Positions 24,369 through 25,112 of a DNA stretch of 25,112 nucleotides are shown piece after piece. Numbering within the stretch: the first letter of the stretch is position 1; every line of letters starts with the position of its first letter. The position numbers were made by a program, and so were the translations under genes. Source of the stretch: a virus. The notes beneath the pieces were generated by a model. The model was not told the DNA's origin. It saw only the letters and a list, made by a program, of their open reading frames with translations, and made no database searches. Where the stretch lies: the IMG/VR virus record IMGVR_UViG_3300025131_000391, positions 1 through 25,112 of that record; one strand, 5' to 3'.

Positions 24369-25112
24369 ATGGTTTTAACACCACACAAAGACTTACAAAA
24401 TCCAAAAAAAGATGAAAGAAAAACTTATAATCAATGGGTGAATAGCACTAAGTGTAAATTTCCGGGAGGAGGAACTCTCCAAGGAACTCCTCCCCCAGAT
24501 ATGGCAAACTTAGGTGATATTATTGCTGATTTACAAAGGCAGTTAAACATGTTTACTTCTATGTATGCTGTAGTTGTAGCCATAATTCAAGTTATAATGT
24601 GTATTATTGAAGTAATATGTTCATTAACTAATCCTTTTGCGCTAGTTAAATCTATAATTAAACTATTTGGTGTGTGTATTCCAGAATTACTTTTGGTGAT
24701 TCCGCAACTAGCAGTTTTAGCATATATAATTTGTATGATAAAAATTATTACTGCTATTGTCACTTACATTTTAACTGTAATAGTTCCTTTAATTGCAAAT
24801 ATAATTACAAACATCGTTAATTTAAAAGAAGCAATTGTGGATGGCGATACTGATTCTTTAGCAGCGGTTGCCTTTAAGATAACATCTCTTATCAAAGAAC
24901 TTCTTAATTTGCTGGGTGTTTTAGCCCCGTTAGAAGCAATAATTGAAATAATTAAAGCACTTCTTGGCATGGCTGTAAGTTGGCCTCCTTGTGATGATGA
25001 TGATCCCTGTTGCGAAACATCTGTTTGTCCAGATGTTTTAAAAAATTATTATCTTGATGGGTATGATGGCGTATTAAAAACATATCTTTCTGGAGGGAGT
25101 TCATATGAAACA
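24369..25112 (+). CDS. Hydrophobic, Cys-containing protein after the spike, 5' part (continues past window)
   Basis: The frame is open from ATG 24369 (AAGGAG five bases upstream, ten bases after the spike stop) to the window end, giving 248 residues. Residues 1-60 are polar with a Gly/Pro-rich patch (FPGGGTLQGTPPPDM). Residues about 62-150 are almost continuously hydrophobic (AVVVAIIQVIMCIIEVI, LLLVIPQLAVLAYIICMIKII, ILTVIVPLIANIITNIV), and a second hydrophobic stretch covers about 171-204. Then comes a Cys/Asp cluster with C208, DDDD, C214, C215 and C220, and a DGY at residue 230. Multiple membrane segments or membrane-active helices are likely. Tight linkage to the spike suggests a baseplate component or a protein delivered into the host envelope. 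I do not recognise the family, and the C-terminus is not visible. Confidence 0.6.
   Translation, partial: MVLTPHKDLQNPKKDERKTYNQWVNSTKCKFPGGGTLQGTPPPDMANLGDIIADLQRQLNMFTSMYAVVVAIIQVIMCIIEVICSLTNPFALVKSIIKLFGVCIPELLLVIPQLAVLAYIICMIKIITAIVTYILTVIVPLIANIITNIVNLKEAIVDGDTDSLAAVAFKITSLIKELLNLLGVLAPLEAIIEIIKALLGMAVSWPPCDDDDPCCETSVCPDVLKNYYLDGYDGVLKTYLSGGSSYET

Noticed and set aside
1-25112. CRISPR arrays, tRNA genes, integrase or attachment sites, toxin-antitoxin or defence cassettes
   Set aside because: No regularly spaced repeats, cloverleaf-like segments, recombinase motifs or small operons of that type were seen; the window is occupied by tail morphogenesis genes.

Overview
This window is a stretch of an AT-rich tailed-bacteriophage genome (or a prophage) that encodes a contractile-tail (myovirus-type) virion. 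The evidence is a tail sheath gene, two tail tube genes, a tail assembly chaperone pair with a -1 frameshift site, a tape-measure-like gene, a baseplate tube-initiator-like gene, a very large hub and a central spike, in the usual late-gene order. Arginine is written almost only as AGA, A/T-ending codons dominate and most genes carry strong AGGAG-type ribosome binding sites, so the host is probably a low-GC bacterium. I cannot name the host or the phage genus. I see no head, packaging, replication, lysis-enzyme, tRNA or CRISPR sequences.

Layout. Positions 1-7645 hold host-interaction and tail-end proteins: the 3' part of a fibre gene (open at the window start), a small two-helix membrane protein of holin type, a 1518-residue fibre with a right-handed beta-helix, a coiled-coil plus carboxypeptidase-regulatory-like protein, and a protein placed and sized like a tail terminator/sheath stabiliser. 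Positions 7655-8143 hold the only minus-strand gene, an HNH-family zinc protein that has lost its catalytic histidines. Positions 8281-13710 hold the sheath, two small proteins sharing a near-identical leader, and two paralogous tube genes separated by a LAGLIDADG homing endonuclease. Positions 13765-24359 hold the chaperone frameshift pair, tape measure, tube initiator, hub and spike, packed with 1-4 base overlaps or very short gaps. A strongly hydrophobic, Cys-containing gene starts at 24369 and runs off the window end.

How the genes work together. The chaperone and its frameshifted long form are expected to coat the tape measure while the tube polymerises from a baseplate made of hub, spike and tube initiator. 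The sheath then assembles around the tube and is capped by the terminator, and the fibres attach at the outside for host recognition. The homing endonuclease and the HNH remnant are selfish or domesticated passengers in the late operon.

The most notable observations are: (i) a near-ideal -1 frameshift signal (A AAA AAA, 7-base spacer, 7-bp perfect hairpin, possible pseudoknot) that joins two frames into a 286-residue chaperone; (ii) the tripeptide Asp-Gly-Tyr occurring 15 times in five proteins, four of them assigned to the outside of the virion, and never in the others; (iii) a catalytically dead HNH protein antisense in the late operon; (iv) a LAGLIDADG gene placed exactly between tube duplicates; (v) a shared 16-residue leader on two otherwise different small proteins; and (vi) the hydrophobic gene after the spike. 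I found no convincing defence or other novel multi-gene system. All functions are inferred from reading the sequence, without database searches.
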